The notes beneath the pieces were generated by a model. That model had not been told where the DNA came from. It did no database searches and saw only the letters and a list, made by a program, of their open reading frames with translations. A stretch of 64,000 nt of DNA from Acidobacteriaceae bacterium (GTDB lineage: Bacteria; Acidobacteriota; Terriglobia; Terriglobales; Acidobacteriaceae), in the NCBI GenBank assembly GCA_003134995.1, contig PLDC01000011.1, positions 162,105-226,104 of the forward strand. The letters are read 5' to 3'. Below, piece by piece: positions 33,014 to 44,100 of this stretch. The position numbers and the translations under genes are program-made. The first letter of the stretch is position 1, and each line of letters begins with the position of its first letter.

Positions 33014-34697
33014 CGGGAACCTCCTCTTTGTGAGGCGCGCCTTTGTCCGGTGAATCCAGTTCGTCGTAGTTGTAGGCTTCCCAGGTTACGACTGGCTCTT
33101 CGTCGAAGTTGAAAGTCGGCGGAGGCGACGGCGTTTTCCATTCGAGTCCGGCGGCATTCCACGGATTGTCGGGCGCTGGCTTGCCATAGCGCATCGACCA
33201 CAAGAAATAAACCATGGGCAACAGATAGCCGACGCCGAGGACCGTCGCGCCGGCGGTCGACAGCACATTCAAAATCTGGAACTCGGGCATGTGGCTGTAA
33301 TCGTAATAACGCCGCGGCATGCCCATGTAGCCGAGCAGGAATTGCGGGAAGAAAGTGAGATTGAATCCGATGAAAACAATTAGCGCGGCGAGGCGCGCCC
33401 AGCCTTCGGGATAAAGCTTGCCGGAAATCTTGGGCCACCAGAAATGCATTCCTCCGAGGTAGCCCATGACGGCGCCTCCGACCATGATGTAGTGAAAGTG
33501 GGCGACGACGAAGTAAGTGTCTGTGACGTGGACGTTGATGCCCAGAGCCGAGAGGAATAATCCGGTGAGGCCGCCGATGGTGAAAAGTCCGAGGAAACCA
33601 AAGGCGTAGAGCATGGGTGCGTCGTAATGGATCGAACCTTTGTAGAGAGTAGCCGTCCAGTTAAAAACTTTGATGGCTGAGGGAACGGCGACGGCGTAGC
33701 TCAACAAAGAAAAGACCAGGGCAGCGTAGACCGACATTCCGGCTACGAACATGTGATGCGCCCAGACCAGGAAGCCGAAGACGGCGATCGCGATCGACGA
33801 GAACGCCACAAAGCTGTAGCCGAAGATGCGCTTGCGCGAGAAGCAGGCGATGATCTCGGTGACCACGCCCATCGACGGCAGAATCATGATGTAGACGGCG
33901 GGATGCGAATAGAACCAGAACAAATGCTGGAAGAGGAGCGGATCGCCGCCGAGTTTAGGATCGAAGATGCCGAGATGCAGAGCGCGTTCGGCTGCGACCA
34001 GCACGATGGTGACGGCGACGACCGGAGTGCCGAGAAGTTGAATAATGCTGGTGGCGTAGTGAGCCCAAATGAACAAAGGCAGGCGCGACCAGGTCATTCC
34101 TGGGGCGCGCATGCGATGAATGGTGACGACGAAATTCAGGCCGGTGAGGATGGAAGAGAATCCGGCGACGAAGATTGCAAGTCCGGCTTCAACGATTTTT
34201 GTGTTGGTGAAGTTGGTGCTGAAGGGAGCGTAGAAAGTCCAACCGGTGTCGACGCCGCCGGTCAGCATGCAGTGCAACATCATCACGCCGCCGATGATGT
34301 AGAGATACCAGCTCAGCAGGTTGATGCGGGGGAACGCGAGATCTTTCGCGCCGATCATCATGGGCACGAGAAAGTTGCCGAGCACGGCGGGGATGGAAGG
34401 AATCAGGAAAAAGAAAACCATGACCATGCCATGCATGGTGAAGAGCTTGTTATAAGTATCGGCCTGCACCAGGTCGCCCGCGGGCGTGAGCAACTCGAGG
34501 CGGATCAGCAGCGCGAAAAAGCCTCCGATGAAAAAGAAGAACGTGATCGACAGGAGATACAGAAGCGCGATGCGTTTGTGGTCAGTGGTGAGCAGCCAGG
34601 ACCACACTCCGTACTTTGCGTTCAGGTAGTTCTCGCGTTCAACGGGTGGAGCGATCGCAGGTTGAGGCATCGCGGGTTGAGGGATCGGGTTCGGCAT
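33003..34697 (-). CDS. ctaD: Cytochrome c oxidase subunit I (caa3, A2 type)
   Basis: The 564-residue catalytic subunit, which reduces O2 and pumps protons. Heme and CuB ligands are visible in [13 protein letters not shown] (low-spin heme His), [14 protein letters not shown] (CuB His and cross-linked Tyr), AHHMFVAG (CuB histidines) and [14 protein letters not shown] (heme ligands). The YSHP form in place of GHPEV marks the A2 type described in the Rhodothermus caa3 enzyme, where Tyr-Ser replaces the D-channel glutamate. At least 12 helices. It is directly preceded by coxB (2-bp gap). Confidence 0.95.
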
Positions 34698-34699
34698 AC

Positions 34700-35722
34700 T
34701 TATTGCACCTGACTTCCATTTGCTAGGGCATTTGTTTGCGCATTTTCTTGCGCTGGAGGCGCGGCCGCGCTGGCGCTGGCTTTGGCGGCCTCACCCTTGG
34801 CTGCGGCGATCGACTTGATGTAGGCGACCAGCGCATTTACCTGCTCTTCGGTGACCAACCCCTGGAACGTCGGCATGATGGGCTGGAATCCCTTTAGTCG
34901 TTTCGCCCCCGGATCGAGAATGCACTCGCGGAGATAGTTCTCGTCGGCGGTGACGGTGCGGCCATCCTCAAGTTGAACCGGCTTGCCGAAGACTCCGTGC
35001 AGGTTGGGGCCGCGTCCCTGAATATCCGTTCGGTGACACGTCGAGCAGCCGAGTTCAGCGAAAATCTTTTCGCCCGTCGCGGAGAGTGGGCCGGTCGAAC
35101 CACCGTTCATCCAGGTTTCGTACTGAGCCGGTTCCATGACCACGATGTCGCCGACCATACCGGAGTGCTGTGTGCCGCAATACTCCGCGCAGAAAAGATG
35201 GTAAGTGCCGGGCTTGGTGGCGCGGAACCACTCGACGGTATAGCGGCCGGGCAGCACGTCCTGCTTGATGCGGAAGGCGGGGATGTAGAAGCTGTGGATC
35301 ACATCCTGCGAGGTCATGATCATTTTGACGTCGCGTCCGACGGGGACGTGCAGTTGGTTGATCTCGCGCTGGCCTTCGGCGTGTTCGATCTTCCACATCC
35401 ATTGCTTCGCGACGACATACACTTCGGTGGCGTCGGCGGGCGGAGTGCGTTCTTTGAAGTAGACCAGAGCGCCCCAGGCGAAGATGACCATGAAAATGAG
35501 GAAGGGGATTGTGCTCCATGTGATTTCGAGAGCGTGAGAGCCGTCGATCTGGACGGCGGGAACGCCTGGGCGGTAGCGGAAGCGCGCGGCGAAGTAGACG
35601 AGGCAGATGAAGATCAGCAGCGTCATCATCCCGGTGACGATGAGCAGAAAAATGTAGAGGGCGTCCACGCTGCGCGCGATCGTGGAAGCCTGCACCGGCC
35701 ATAATGGAAAATTATTCAGCAT
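34700..35722 (-). CDS. ctaC: Cytochrome c oxidase subunit II with fused cytochrome c
   Basis: The 340-residue CuA subunit of a caa3 oxidase. Two N-terminal membrane helices are followed by the cupredoxin domain with [17 protein letters not shown] and the CuA loop [12 protein letters not shown]. The C-terminal cytochrome c domain has the heme motif CSTCH and an axial methionine in [10 protein letters not shown], so it carries its own electron entry heme. The tail is alanine-rich. It lies between the sco gene and coxA. Confidence 0.95.
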   Translation of the reverse strand: MLNNFPLWPVQASTIARSVDALYIFLLIVTGMMTLLIFICLVYFAARFRYRPGVPAVQIDGSHALEITWSTIPFLIFMVIFAWGALVYFKERTPPADATEVYVVAKQWMWKIEHAEGQREINQLHVPVGRDVKMIMTSQDVIHSFYIPAFRIKQDVLPGRYTVEWFRATKPGTYHLFCAEYCGTQHSGMVGDIVVMEPAQYETWMNGGSTGPLSATGEKIFAELGCSTCHRTDIQGRGPNLHGVFGKPVQLEDGRTVTADENYLRECILDPGAKRLKGFQPIMPTFQGLVTEEQVNALVAYIKSIAAAKGEAAKASASAAAPPAQENAQTNALANGSQVQ

Positions 35723-35726
35723 GTCC

Positions 35727-35761
35727 GTCGTTGGTCGTTAGTCGTTGGGCCTTGGTCGTTC
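35727..35761. repeat. Heptanucleotide array between sco and coxB
   Basis: Five 7-bp units, consensus GTCGTTG, with variant GGCCTTG. It is the same family (rotated register TTGGTCG) as the array inside der at 3780-3814. It fills most of the 53-bp gap between the sco stop and the coxB start. Confidence 0.85.
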
Positions 35762-35775
35762 GCCATTTCGCCGCC

Positions 35776-36651
35776 TTATCTTGTCCTCGCTCCGCTTGGT
35801 AATGTTCGCCTCGGCACGGAAAGATCGAGCCGCCACAGTATGAAAAGAAAAATTCCCATGATCAGAATCGTCACTGCCGCGGCGAGCCGCAGAATGTTCG
35901 CGACCATCGCGCCATATTTTCCAGTCTCAGGATCATAGTGATAGCAATAGAGCAGCACTGCATCGACCGCGTTGCCGATCTTGCCCTGCGAAGCCTCCAC
36001 CAGTCCCATGCGCAAATCTTTCGGCGGAAAATCCACGCCGTAGAAGTAGCGCGAGATGCGGCCTTGCGGCGTGAGCACCATGATGGCCGTGGCATGCGCA
36101 TACTGATTGCTCTTTGCGTCGTACTGATACTGGAAGCCGACAACTTTGGTGAGCGCGTTGATCGAGTCCGGCTGGCCGGTGAGAAAATGCCAGCCAGCGG
36201 CGGCATTGGCGCGGCCGTAGCGCCCGACGTAGTCCTTCTTCTTAGCCGCAGCCATTTCTGGAGTCTCGCGCGGATCGAAACTCACGGTGATCACGTCGAA
36301 TTCATTGCCCACGTCAAACTTCACCAGGCGCATGGCGCTCGAGAGCCCGGCCAGAGCCTCGCCGCACAACATGGTGCAGTTGTAGTAAACGAGGTTGAGA
36401 ATGAGCGGCTTGCGGCCGAAGTAATCTCCGAGCTTAACGGTCTTGCCGGCGTCGTCGCGGAAGATAAGATCGGGCGGCACCTGCGCGTCGAGATGTTGTT
36501 CGATGCCGACGTTCTCCAATCTCGGAGGCCGCGTGTTCGCTGGAGGAGACATTACGCCGTTGTTCATCTGTCCCCAGGCAGAAGTTGCCAGCAGTACGAA
36601 TGCGAGCAACGTGCTCTTGGCGGAGATCGAATTGTTCTGCCTGTGGATCAC
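35776..36651 (-). CDS. SCO1/SenC-type copper chaperone
   Basis: Delivers copper to the CuA site of the oxidase. A signal peptide (STLLAFVLLATSAWG) is followed by a thioredoxin-like fold with the copper-binding CxxxC in YYNCTMLCGEAL and a histidine in NQYAHATAIMVL. The C-terminus has an extra membrane segment (AAAVTILIMGIFLFILWRL), less common in Sco proteins, which often have an N-terminal anchor. It overlaps the upstream gene by 4 bp and precedes coxB, consistent with its job. Confidence 0.9.
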   Translation of the reverse strand: MIHRQNNSISAKSTLLAFVLLATSAWGQMNNGVMSPPANTRPPRLENVGIEQHLDAQVPPDLIFRDDAGKTVKLGDYFGRKPLILNLVYYNCTMLCGEALAGLSSAMRLVKFDVGNEFDVITVSFDPRETPEMAAAKKKDYVGRYGRANAAAGWHFLTGQPDSINALTKVVGFQYQYDAKSNQYAHATAIMVLTPQGRISRYFYGVDFPPKDLRMGLVEASQGKIGNAVDAVLLYCYHYDPETGKYGAMVANILRLAAAVTILIMGIFLFILWRLDLSVPRRTLPSGARTR

Positions 36652-37121
36652 TTCTTTTCATCCTTCTTGTTTGCGTCATCGCCGGCCGCTGCCTGAGGGC
36701 GCACGGGCAGCCCTCGCTCCACGAGCAATTCCATGGCGCGATCGATGGGGATATGCACCGTGCCGGCTTTTTCGTCGACCCATCCGTAGCTGTAGAGTTC
36801 GTTGTCTTCGTTGATGATGATTCCGTTGAGTTGACCGCGCTCGTCTTCCTCCAGTTTGGGGTTAGGGAAAGCGCTCTGCGGGTATCCGGGAGCGATGTGG
36901 CGCGTGTCGGAGGGAACATTTGTTATCAGAGGGTTCACCGGAGGCTGCGACGCCTTTTCGCGGTGGTCGAGATATACGAAGATCCCTCTGAGAACGCCCA
37001 TACAGATCGCTGTGCCGACGAGAATCGTCAGCAGGAAATAAAGAATGCTGGAGGTCTGCAGATCCTGGCGCTCGTAGCCGCCGTGCCCTGCCGGGGTCTC
37101 GTGTTTGATTTCGTCGGTCAT
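36648..37121 (-). CDS. Conserved membrane protein of the act-cox cluster
   Basis: A 157-residue protein with one N-terminal membrane helix (SSILYFLLTILVGTAICMGV) and an extracytoplasmic domain. The part QSAFPNPKLEEDERGQLNGI, then WVDEKAGTVHIPIDRAMELL, is typical of small proteins found next to acidobacterial alternative complex III genes. I know no proven role. The position between actF and sco (4-bp overlap with sco) suggests assembly or structural support of the respiratory complex. Confidence 0.7.
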   Translation of the reverse strand: MTDEIKHETPAGHGGYERQDLQTSSILYFLLTILVGTAICMGVLRGIFVYLDHREKASQPPVNPLITNVPSDTRHIAPGYPQSAFPNPKLEEDERGQLNGIIINEDNELYSYGWVDEKAGTVHIPIDRAMELLVERGLPVRPQAAAGDDANKKDEKK

Positions 37122-37141
37122 TTCTAAATTCTAGATATCAG

Positions 37142-38359
37142 TTACGCGTGCGCATCATGTGCCGGCTGCAAAACTTCATGGGCATCGGTGTCATAGGCCG
37201 GCAGAAGCGGCAGCGAAGCCAGGTTGCGGAAAAAATACCAAAGCCAGATACCGCCGATGGCGATCGGCACCACAACATCGGCCACAGTTATGGCGAGAGT
37301 CTTTGAGAACGTTGGCTCGATGATCCATAGCAAGTCGAGATAGCCCATGAACAAAAGCAAGACCGCGACCCAGACTAGCTTGCGAATGTTGCGCTTGAAG
37401 GGGCGCGAAAGCAGCATGGCGAAAGGAATTACGAAATGGAACAGCACCAGGATCATGCCGATGTAACCCCAGCCGCCGTTCAATCGCCTCATGTAAAAAG
37501 TGATTTCCGCGGGCAGGTTCCCGGCCCAGATGATCAGCCACTGCGAGAAATTGAAATACGCCCAGACCATGATGAAAGCCAGCATCCACTTGCCGTGGTC
37601 GTGGACGAAATCGGGCTTCAACATTTCAGACATGGGCTTGTAGTCGAAGAGAATGCGCTCGACGACCACCGCGAAGCACATCGCCGACAGCACTTCGCCG
37701 ATGAGGATGATCAGTCCGAAAATGGTCGAGATCCAGCTGGGATCGAGCGACATAATCCAGTCGATGGCGGCGAAAGAAATGGTGAATCCGTAGAGGATGA
37801 GGCCGGGGCCGCTGACTGCCTTGAAACGTCCGCTGTTATCGGGGGCATTGGGACTATCAGTCTGCATCGACCATTTCGATAGCAGGAACGAGAGAACATT
37901 CCAGACCGCGAAATAAAATATGGCGCGGATGATGAAGCCGTTCACCGTCAGGTAAGTCTGCGTGATTTGTACGAGGTGTTCGCGGAGATGCTTGTCTTCA
38001 ATATTGCCGAGCGGCTGCGCCCAGATGTAGAGCCTGTGGATTCCAAAGAACATAGGGATGAAAAGCGCAAATAGGAGGGGCAGCGTGCGCATGGCTGCGC
38101 CCAAGATGCGGCGGATAACGGTACCCCAACCACCTCCGGTGAGATGGCGAATCATGAGGATCGCCATAGAACCGAGGGCGACGCCGAGCCAGCACATGAA
38201 GCCGAGCAGGTACGCGCGATAGAACTCGTCCGGATGGATGAACGCCAGGACTACGGCGATCACAGCGAAGACGCCGCCGATCACGAGCGAGCGCTGCGAA
38301 ATTTTCTTTACGACTTCGGGCGCCGTTAGATCGAGATTTATTTTCGCCACGGCGCTCAT
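37142..38359 (-). CDS. actF: Alternative complex III subunit ActF
   Basis: A 405-residue, about 10-helix membrane protein related to NrfD/PsrC, one of two quinol-binding integral subunits of the alternative complex III. Helices with DEFYRAYLLGFMCWLGVALG and SFAAIDWIMSLDPSWIST are typical. It overlaps actE by 4 bp. With ActC it forms the membrane core that oxidises menaquinol. Confidence 0.9.
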   Translation of the reverse strand: MSAVAKINLDLTAPEVVKKISQRSLVIGGVFAVIAVVLAFIHPDEFYRAYLLGFMCWLGVALGSMAILMIRHLTGGGWGTVIRRILGAAMRTLPLLFALFIPMFFGIHRLYIWAQPLGNIEDKHLREHLVQITQTYLTVNGFIIRAIFYFAVWNVLSFLLSKWSMQTDSPNAPDNSGRFKAVSGPGLILYGFTISFAAIDWIMSLDPSWISTIFGLIILIGEVLSAMCFAVVVERILFDYKPMSEMLKPDFVHDHGKWMLAFIMVWAYFNFSQWLIIWAGNLPAEITFYMRRLNGGWGYIGMILVLFHFVIPFAMLLSRPFKRNIRKLVWVAVLLLFMGYLDLLWIIEPTFSKTLAITVADVVVPIAIGGIWLWYFFRNLASLPLLPAYDTDAHEVLQPAHDAHA

Positions 38360-39123
38360 TTCTTTTCTTCTTTCGGAACTTCTTTCGGAACTTCGGATTG
38401 CGAACTGGTTGCGGCATCGATCACGGGAAGCGTAGCGCCGGAGCCGGGCTGGCCGCGGAATTGCGGCGGCGGCGATGGCACGTCTTGTCCGGCCGGGACA
38501 TCAGCCCGGGTTGCGTTCTGACTCAGCTGCAGCGCGCGAATGTATGCCACGATTCTCCAGCGATCGTCTGGAGGAATCTGCGATGCGTAGTCGGGCATGA
38601 TGCCGAAGCCGTTGGTGATCACGTCGTAGAAATAGCCGAGTGGGGCTTTCTGCAGCCGCGGGATGTGATAAGACGGCGGCTTGCGCGCGAAGCCTCTCGA
38701 CGGCACGAAGCCGTTGCCATCACCAACCAGCGAATGACACGGAGAGCAATAAATGTTGTAGCGCTCGCGGCCGCGCTCGAGTACCTCCTTCGTTACCGGG
38801 AAAGGCATGTAAGCGCCGGGATTGTTGCCGTTCTTCCCAGTGTAGAAATAAGTGTCTTCATGCAATTGTCCGCGGGCTACGGTGCCTTCGACTGGCGGGC
38901 GCTCGGAGCGCCGGTCGGTGAAAAAGTCGCTGCGCGAAAGCGGATTCTGCCGCGGCTGCACGTGCATGTCGAGACGGCAAGCGGAGAGCAGCGATATCGC
39001 GACGAGCAGAGTTACAAAACTCCCAAGGCGCCTACGCGCGCGTTCCCACTTCTCGCAAAAGAAGCGAGAAGTGGGGCACCCCACTTTGGTTGTGCGGGCC
39101 GACATTTTGCGGAGGCGCAGCAT
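38356..39123 (-). CDS. actE: Alternative complex III subunit ActE (lipoprotein cytochrome c)
   Basis: A monoheme cytochrome c of 255 residues. The heme motif is CSPCHSLVGDGNG, with a likely axial Met in GIMPDYASQIPPDD. A lipobox (LLSACRLD) at about residue 48 marks a lipoprotein. The N-terminal region before the hydrophobic part is unusually long (about 35 residues) and is encoded by a palindromic repeat (39045-39076) that also occurs between genes at 20740. Starts at 39123 or 39105 are possible; both lie upstream of the repeat, and no start codon in this frame lies between it and the signal. Confidence 0.88.
   Translation of the reverse strand: MLRLRKMSARTTKVGCPTSRFFCEKWERARRRLGSFVTLLVAISLLSACRLDMHVQPRQNPLSRSDFFTDRRSERPPVEGTVARGQLHEDTYFYTGKNGNNPGAYMPFPVTKEVLERGRERYNIYCSPCHSLVGDGNGFVPSRGFARKPPSYHIPRLQKAPLGYFYDVITNGFGIMPDYASQIPPDDRWRIVAYIRALQLSQNATRADVPAGQDVPSPPPQFRGQPGSGATLPVIDAATSSQSEVPKEVPKEEKK
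39045..39076. repeat. Palindromic repeat inside the actE 5' coding region
   Basis: CCCACTTCTCGC and GCGAGAAGTGGGG around AAAAGAA, then GCACCCC. It is a close copy of the intergenic element at 20740-20772, read in frame as PTSRFFCEKWE in ActE. Confidence 0.82.
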
Positions 39124-39660
39124 CTAGCTCGGCACCTCCGAAATAGAGCGGGGTTGCAGGCCTTGCAGGAAGCTTCGCGTGCCGGCTGCGTCGTACTTTG
39201 GATCGGAAGAAAACACGATCAGAAAGAAACGGTCTTTCGATGCCGACGAGAAACGCGGAACGTTGAACACGGGATGATAGGGCATGGGCAAGCCGTTGAG
39301 GGCGAGCATGCCAAAGACCGCGGAGATGCCGGCAAAAAGAATTGTCATCTCGAACGTGATCACAATGAATGCCGGCCAGGAATGATAGGGCTTGCCCCCA
39401 ATGTTCAGCGGATAATCGACGGCCGACATCCAGTACTGCATGAGGTATCCGGTGAGGCCGCCGACAATTCCGCCGATGAGCACGACGAGCGGAACTTCGT
39501 CGCGATGAAATCCAATTTCTTCGGCCAGGCCTTCGATGGGAAACGGGCTGTAGGCGTCGATCTTGTTGTATCCGGCCTCATGCGTGCGCTTGGCCGCATC
39601 GATCAAGGCCTGCGCCGAATCGAACTCCGCCATGATTCCGTACATACGTTCGCGCTTCAT
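39124..39660 (-). CDS. actD: Alternative complex III subunit ActD (DUF3341)
   Basis: A 178-residue membrane protein with two helices in the middle (VVLIGGIVGGLTGYLMQYW and FIVITFEMTILFAGISAVF). The N-terminal part MYGIMAEFDSAQALIDAAKR and the YNKIDAYSPFPIEGL block are diagnostic of the DUF3341/ActD family. It abuts actE and is 2 bp from actC. It is a structural subunit around the quinol-binding core. Confidence 0.92.
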   Translation of the reverse strand: MKRERMYGIMAEFDSAQALIDAAKRTHEAGYNKIDAYSPFPIEGLAEEIGFHRDEVPLVVLIGGIVGGLTGYLMQYWMSAVDYPLNIGGKPYHSWPAFIVITFEMTILFAGISAVFGMLALNGLPMPYHPVFNVPRFSSASKDRFFLIVFSSDPKYDAAGTRSFLQGLQPRSISEVPS

Positions 39661-39662
39661 CC

Positions 39663-41036
39663 TTATTCTTTGACCTCCGCTTCCGGCAGCAGAGTGCGCA
39701 TTTCAAAGATGGAAATCATGGGCAGCAGGCGTACGAACAGGAAAATGGCCGCGAGGAACATGCCGATGGTCCCGACGTAGGTCATCCAATCCCAGCGCGT
39801 GGGGTAATACATTCCCCACGATGAAGTGAGGAAGTCGCGACTAAGGCTGACCACCACGATGATGAAGCGCTCCAGCCACATGCCCACCAGAATCACTAAC
39901 GAAACGAAAAACAGCGCGACCGGGTTGGAGCGCAGCTTGCGAATCCAAAGCACTTGCGGGATGAAGATGTTGCAAACCAGCAGCGACCAGTAAGGAATCG
40001 CGTAGGGCCCGTGGAGGCGATTCCAGAGTGTGAACGCGTCATAGCGGTCGCCGCTGTACCAGCCCATGAACGCCTCGATGCCATAGCCGTAGGCAACGAT
40101 CAATCCTGTGGCGAGCATGACTTTCGCGGCATTTTGTAAATGGAGTTCGGTGATGAAATCTTCCAGGTTATAGATCTTGCGGATGGGAATCGCGAGCATC
40201 AAGACCATCGCGAATCCGGAATAGATTGCGCCGGCAACGAAGTATGGAGGGAAGATGGTGGTATGCCATCCCGGCACGATGCCGACGGCGAAGTCGAAGC
40301 TCACAACGGTGTGTACGGAGAGCACGAGAGGCGTGGCTAATCCCGCCAAGAGCAAGTAGGCAGTTTCGTAGCGATGCCAGTGGCGCGCCGATCCGCGCCA
40401 GCCCAGCGAGAGCATGCCGTAAATAATTCTCGCCGCAGGATGCGTAGCGCGATCGCGCAGCGTAGCCATATCCGGAACCAGGCCGATGAACCAGAACAGC
40501 GCCGAGATGGTAGCGTAAGTCGAGACGGCGAAAACGTCCCACATGAGCGGGCTGCGGAATTGCGGCCACACGCCCATGGTGCTGGGATAAGGAAACAGCC
40601 AGTAGGCAAGCCACGGACGCCCGACGTGGATGCCCGGGAAAATTCCGGCGCAGGCCACGGCGAACAGCGTCATCGCTTCGGCGAAGCGGTTGATCGAATT
40701 GCGCCACGACTGCCGCAGCAAAAGAAGAATCGCGGAGATCAGCGTGCCGGCGTGGCCAATGCCGATCCACCAGACGAAATTGATGATGGCGAAGCCCCAG
40801 CCGATGGGGATGGTGACGCCCCAGATGCCGACGCCTTTCAGAAATAGATACCCGATGGCATAGAGCATCATCATCGTCATCAGAAACGCGATGCCGAAGC
40901 CGACGAACCATCCGTTCGAGGCGGGACGCGTGAGCACAATCGCGCTGATCTTCTCCGTGACCGTGCCGAAGGTATAGCCGGGCTCCATCACCGGCGTCTC
41001 TTGCGCGTTCGCCGTCATTTTGGATTGCTCGTCCAT
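39663..41036 (-). CDS. actC: Alternative complex III subunit ActC (NrfD-like)
   Basis: A 457-residue protein with about 10 membrane helices, of the NrfD/PsrC type. Blocks such as IGIGHAGTLISAILLLLRQSW, ESMTL-like helix 3 (NRFAEAMTLFAVACAGIFPG) and HTVVSFDFAVGIVPGWHTTIFPPYF are typical of the subunit that oxidises quinol. It follows actB after a 150-bp gap full of dispersed repeats. Confidence 0.93.
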   Translation of the reverse strand: MDEQSKMTANAQETPVMEPGYTFGTVTEKISAIVLTRPASNGWFVGFGIAFLMTMMMLYAIGYLFLKGVGIWGVTIPIGWGFAIINFVWWIGIGHAGTLISAILLLLRQSWRNSINRFAEAMTLFAVACAGIFPGIHVGRPWLAYWLFPYPSTMGVWPQFRSPLMWDVFAVSTYATISALFWFIGLVPDMATLRDRATHPAARIIYGMLSLGWRGSARHWHRYETAYLLLAGLATPLVLSVHTVVSFDFAVGIVPGWHTTIFPPYFVAGAIYSGFAMVLMLAIPIRKIYNLEDFITELHLQNAAKVMLATGLIVAYGYGIEAFMGWYSGDRYDAFTLWNRLHGPYAIPYWSLLVCNIFIPQVLWIRKLRSNPVALFFVSLVILVGMWLERFIIVVVSLSRDFLTSSWGMYYPTRWDWMTYVGTIGMFLAAIFLFVRLLPMISIFEMRTLLPEAEVKE

Positions 41037-41051
41037 GCGCTTACGCTAGCT

Positions 41052-41180
41052 TTCTCTCAGGGGCTGAAGCCCGAAATCAAATCAGTTCCTTACGGCACGA
41101 CTGAAGTCGTGCCCTTCCCGATCCTCACACCTCGAAGGCGGTCGCACTACCCTGTGATACCCCGTGTCCCCCGTGTTTAA
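41052..41180. repeat. Two repeat types between actB and actC
   Basis: First, GGGGCTGAAGCCC and CGGCACGACTGAAGTCGTGC palindromes (41060-41112). Then a minus-strand copy of the CACGGGG/CACAGGG family (41148-41180). They fill the 150-bp gap between the two act genes. Confidence 0.7.
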
Positions 41181-41186
41181 AGGTCT

Positions 41187-44100
41187 TTATCCCTTTAACT
41201 CCGGATTCGGATTGCCGACTTCCGCCAGATACGTCGTCCGCGGACGCGTATTCAACTCGCCGAGCAAACTGTAATTCCGCGACTGCGCTTTCAACTTCGA
41301 AACCTTGCTATCTGGGTCGTTCAGGTTGCCGAAGATGATTGCGCCCGCCGGGCACGACTGCTGGCACGCGGTCTGCAACTCGTCGCCGACTTTGATCTGT
41401 TTGCCTTCGCGCACCGATGCGGTTTCGGCGTCGATCTTGTGTTCGTTGATGCGCTGCACGCAGTAGGTGCACTTCTCCATCACGCCGCGGCTGCGCACGC
41501 TGACGTCGGGATTGCGCATCATCTTGTACTGCGGCGTCTCCCAATCCTGAAACAGCAGGAAGTTGAACCGCCGCACCTTATAAGGACAGTTGTTCGAGCA
41601 GTACCGCGTGCCCACGCAGCGGTTGTAAACCATATCGTTCAGGCCTTCGCTCGAATGGTTGGTCGCACCCACGGGGCAAACCACTTCGCACGGAGCGTTC
41701 TCGCATTGCTGGCAAGGCACAGGCTGAAAGAACGCCTTAGGATTGTCGCGGTCGCCCTGGTAGTAGGCGTCGACGCGAATCCAGTGCATGTGGCGGCCGA
41801 TGACGGCCTGCTCCTTGCCGACGACGGCAATGTTGTTCTCCGACTGGCAGGCGATCATGCAGTTGTTGCAGCCCACGCAGGAGTTCAGGTCAATCGCCAT
41901 GCCCCACGCGTAGTCTTCTTCTTTATAGGGATAAGGCTTGTACAGCGTGAGCCCCGGCGCCGGCTCTGGTTCTTCTTCGGTGGCGAAGTTCGGCTGCTTT
42001 TGATATTCCTCAAGCGTGGTTTCGCGGACCAGCGGACGATGGCCGCCATCGGGCGTGTCCATGCTCTGGTAGCCCTGCGTGGATGCAAGCTTGTAATTTT
42101 CTCCGGTCTTGCGGATTTGCAGGCCGGTGGCGAACCAAGGCGCATCGCTCGTGCGCAACGCGTAAGCATCGAAACCAACCGCAGTGCCGACGCGGCCGGC
42201 GCGCTTGCGTCCGTAGCCTAACGTCACCGTGACCGAGTTGTCAGGATGGCCGGCTTGAATCCAAACCGGGCCGGTGACTTTCTTGCCGTTCAATTCCAGT
42301 TCGACAACGTCTTCTACTTTGATCTGAAGCCGCTCGGCCATCTTGGGGCCGATGAGGATGGCATTGTCCCAGACCAGCTTGGTCATTGGCTTGGGAAGCT
42401 CCTGCAGCCAGCCGTTGTTGGAGAATTGTCCGTCGTAGACGGTGGGATCGCGGCGGATGTTGAGCTCGATGGCATTCCGTTCAGTCTTAACTTCCAAGCT
42501 AGGGGTTGCGGATTTCGCGGTAACCGATTTGGGAGCGAAGTTCGTTCCTTCGACCCAGCCGTCGTGCAGAGATTTGCGCCAGAACTGTTCGAAGTCGGCC
42601 CCGGCATGTTGCTTCTGCCAGTAGGCGCGAGTCAAATCGTATCCGGTTGCATCGGCTTGACCCGAAAGCAAAGCTACAAACTCCAATGCACTCTTTCCGC
42701 CATAGAGTGGCGCAATCAAAGGTTGGATGATGCTGACAGTTCCGTCGTAGGCGCGAGCATCGCCCCACGCTTCGAGTTCATGCGCTTGATTAATGTGCCA
42801 CTGACAAAGCTCCGCGGTTTCGTTCTGATACAGGCCGAGGTGAGCGCGCGTCGGAACCTTGCCGTTCTTCAGAACGTCGGCGAACTCGAGATCGGCAGGC
42901 GCGTCATAAGCCGGGTTGCCACCGAGAATGACAAGCAGATCGACTTTGCCGCCTCGCATATCGGCGACGAGGTCTTTAAGCGATTCAGTCTGGTTGATCG
43001 GATTCGCATCGACTGGATCGGTATAGAAGACGGTCTTGCCGACGTTGCCGCAGATGGAGTTTCCGCATCTGGAGTTAATCTCGTGTGCCAAGGCGTGAAC
43101 TGCGGGCGGTTGATGATCTCCGACGACTAAAATGCCTGAGCCGCCATGCGCGAAGAGCTCGCTGACGGCCAAAAGTGCGAACTGTTTCTGCCTTTCGCTG
43201 AACGCACCTCCAAGGTCATCATACGGCCTGCTGTCCTTCAGCAGTGTCGCAGGCATGAGCCGCCCGAAATGCTGAATCATGCTAGCGGGCAACGGCAGCC
43301 GATGATCCGCTTTCGCCCCCGTAGTCGTCGGCGTGCTCTCGATCACATACAGCCGGTTCATGTTGCCGTCGGGATTGCGGCGTTTGGCGAAGTCGCGGAT
43401 GTAGCGGACGTTTCCCGGAAAACCCGCATACAGGAAGTCGGCGTCGAGCGAGACGATTACGTCGGCCTTTTCGAAATCGTAGCGTGTCTCGACCGGCTGG
43501 CCGAAGGCCAGCTTCGCGCCTTCGAGCACATTATCGCGATTGACCGGCTCATACACATGCCACTTGGCCTGCGGATAAATCTTCAGGAAGTTGCGCAGTT
43601 GGTCGGCGAGCGTGGGCGAAGAGATAGTCGGCGTGAGGATGCGAATGCCCGCGCCCTGCAGCGCCTTCTGCGCGGTAAGAGGTCCGTGAAGCGCGTTCAG
43701 AAGCGCTTGCCAGGATTGCTGATCGCCCATCGACACCACGCTTTGCGAGCGGTCGGGATCGTAGAGGCCGAGAATCGACGCTTGCGCAAAAATGTCTGTG
43801 CCGCCGAGCGACGCGGGATGCCGGTCGTTGCCTTCGATCTTTGTGGGACGCCCGAGATGGCTCTCGACCAGCAGCGGGTTGGCGTATCCGCCGAGCGTCA
43901 TCGCCGTGGCGTAGAACTGCGGGCGGCCGGGGATCACGTCCTCAGGCTGGCGCACGTAGGGGACGATGGGTTCGAGCGGCAGGCGCACGCATCCGGTCAT
44001 GCCGGCCAGCGCCATGGACGCGCCCATCACTTTCAAGAAGCCGCGGCGCGAGACGGAATCGACCCACTCTGACGCGCCTTTGGGAAATTCGCGGTGCAGC

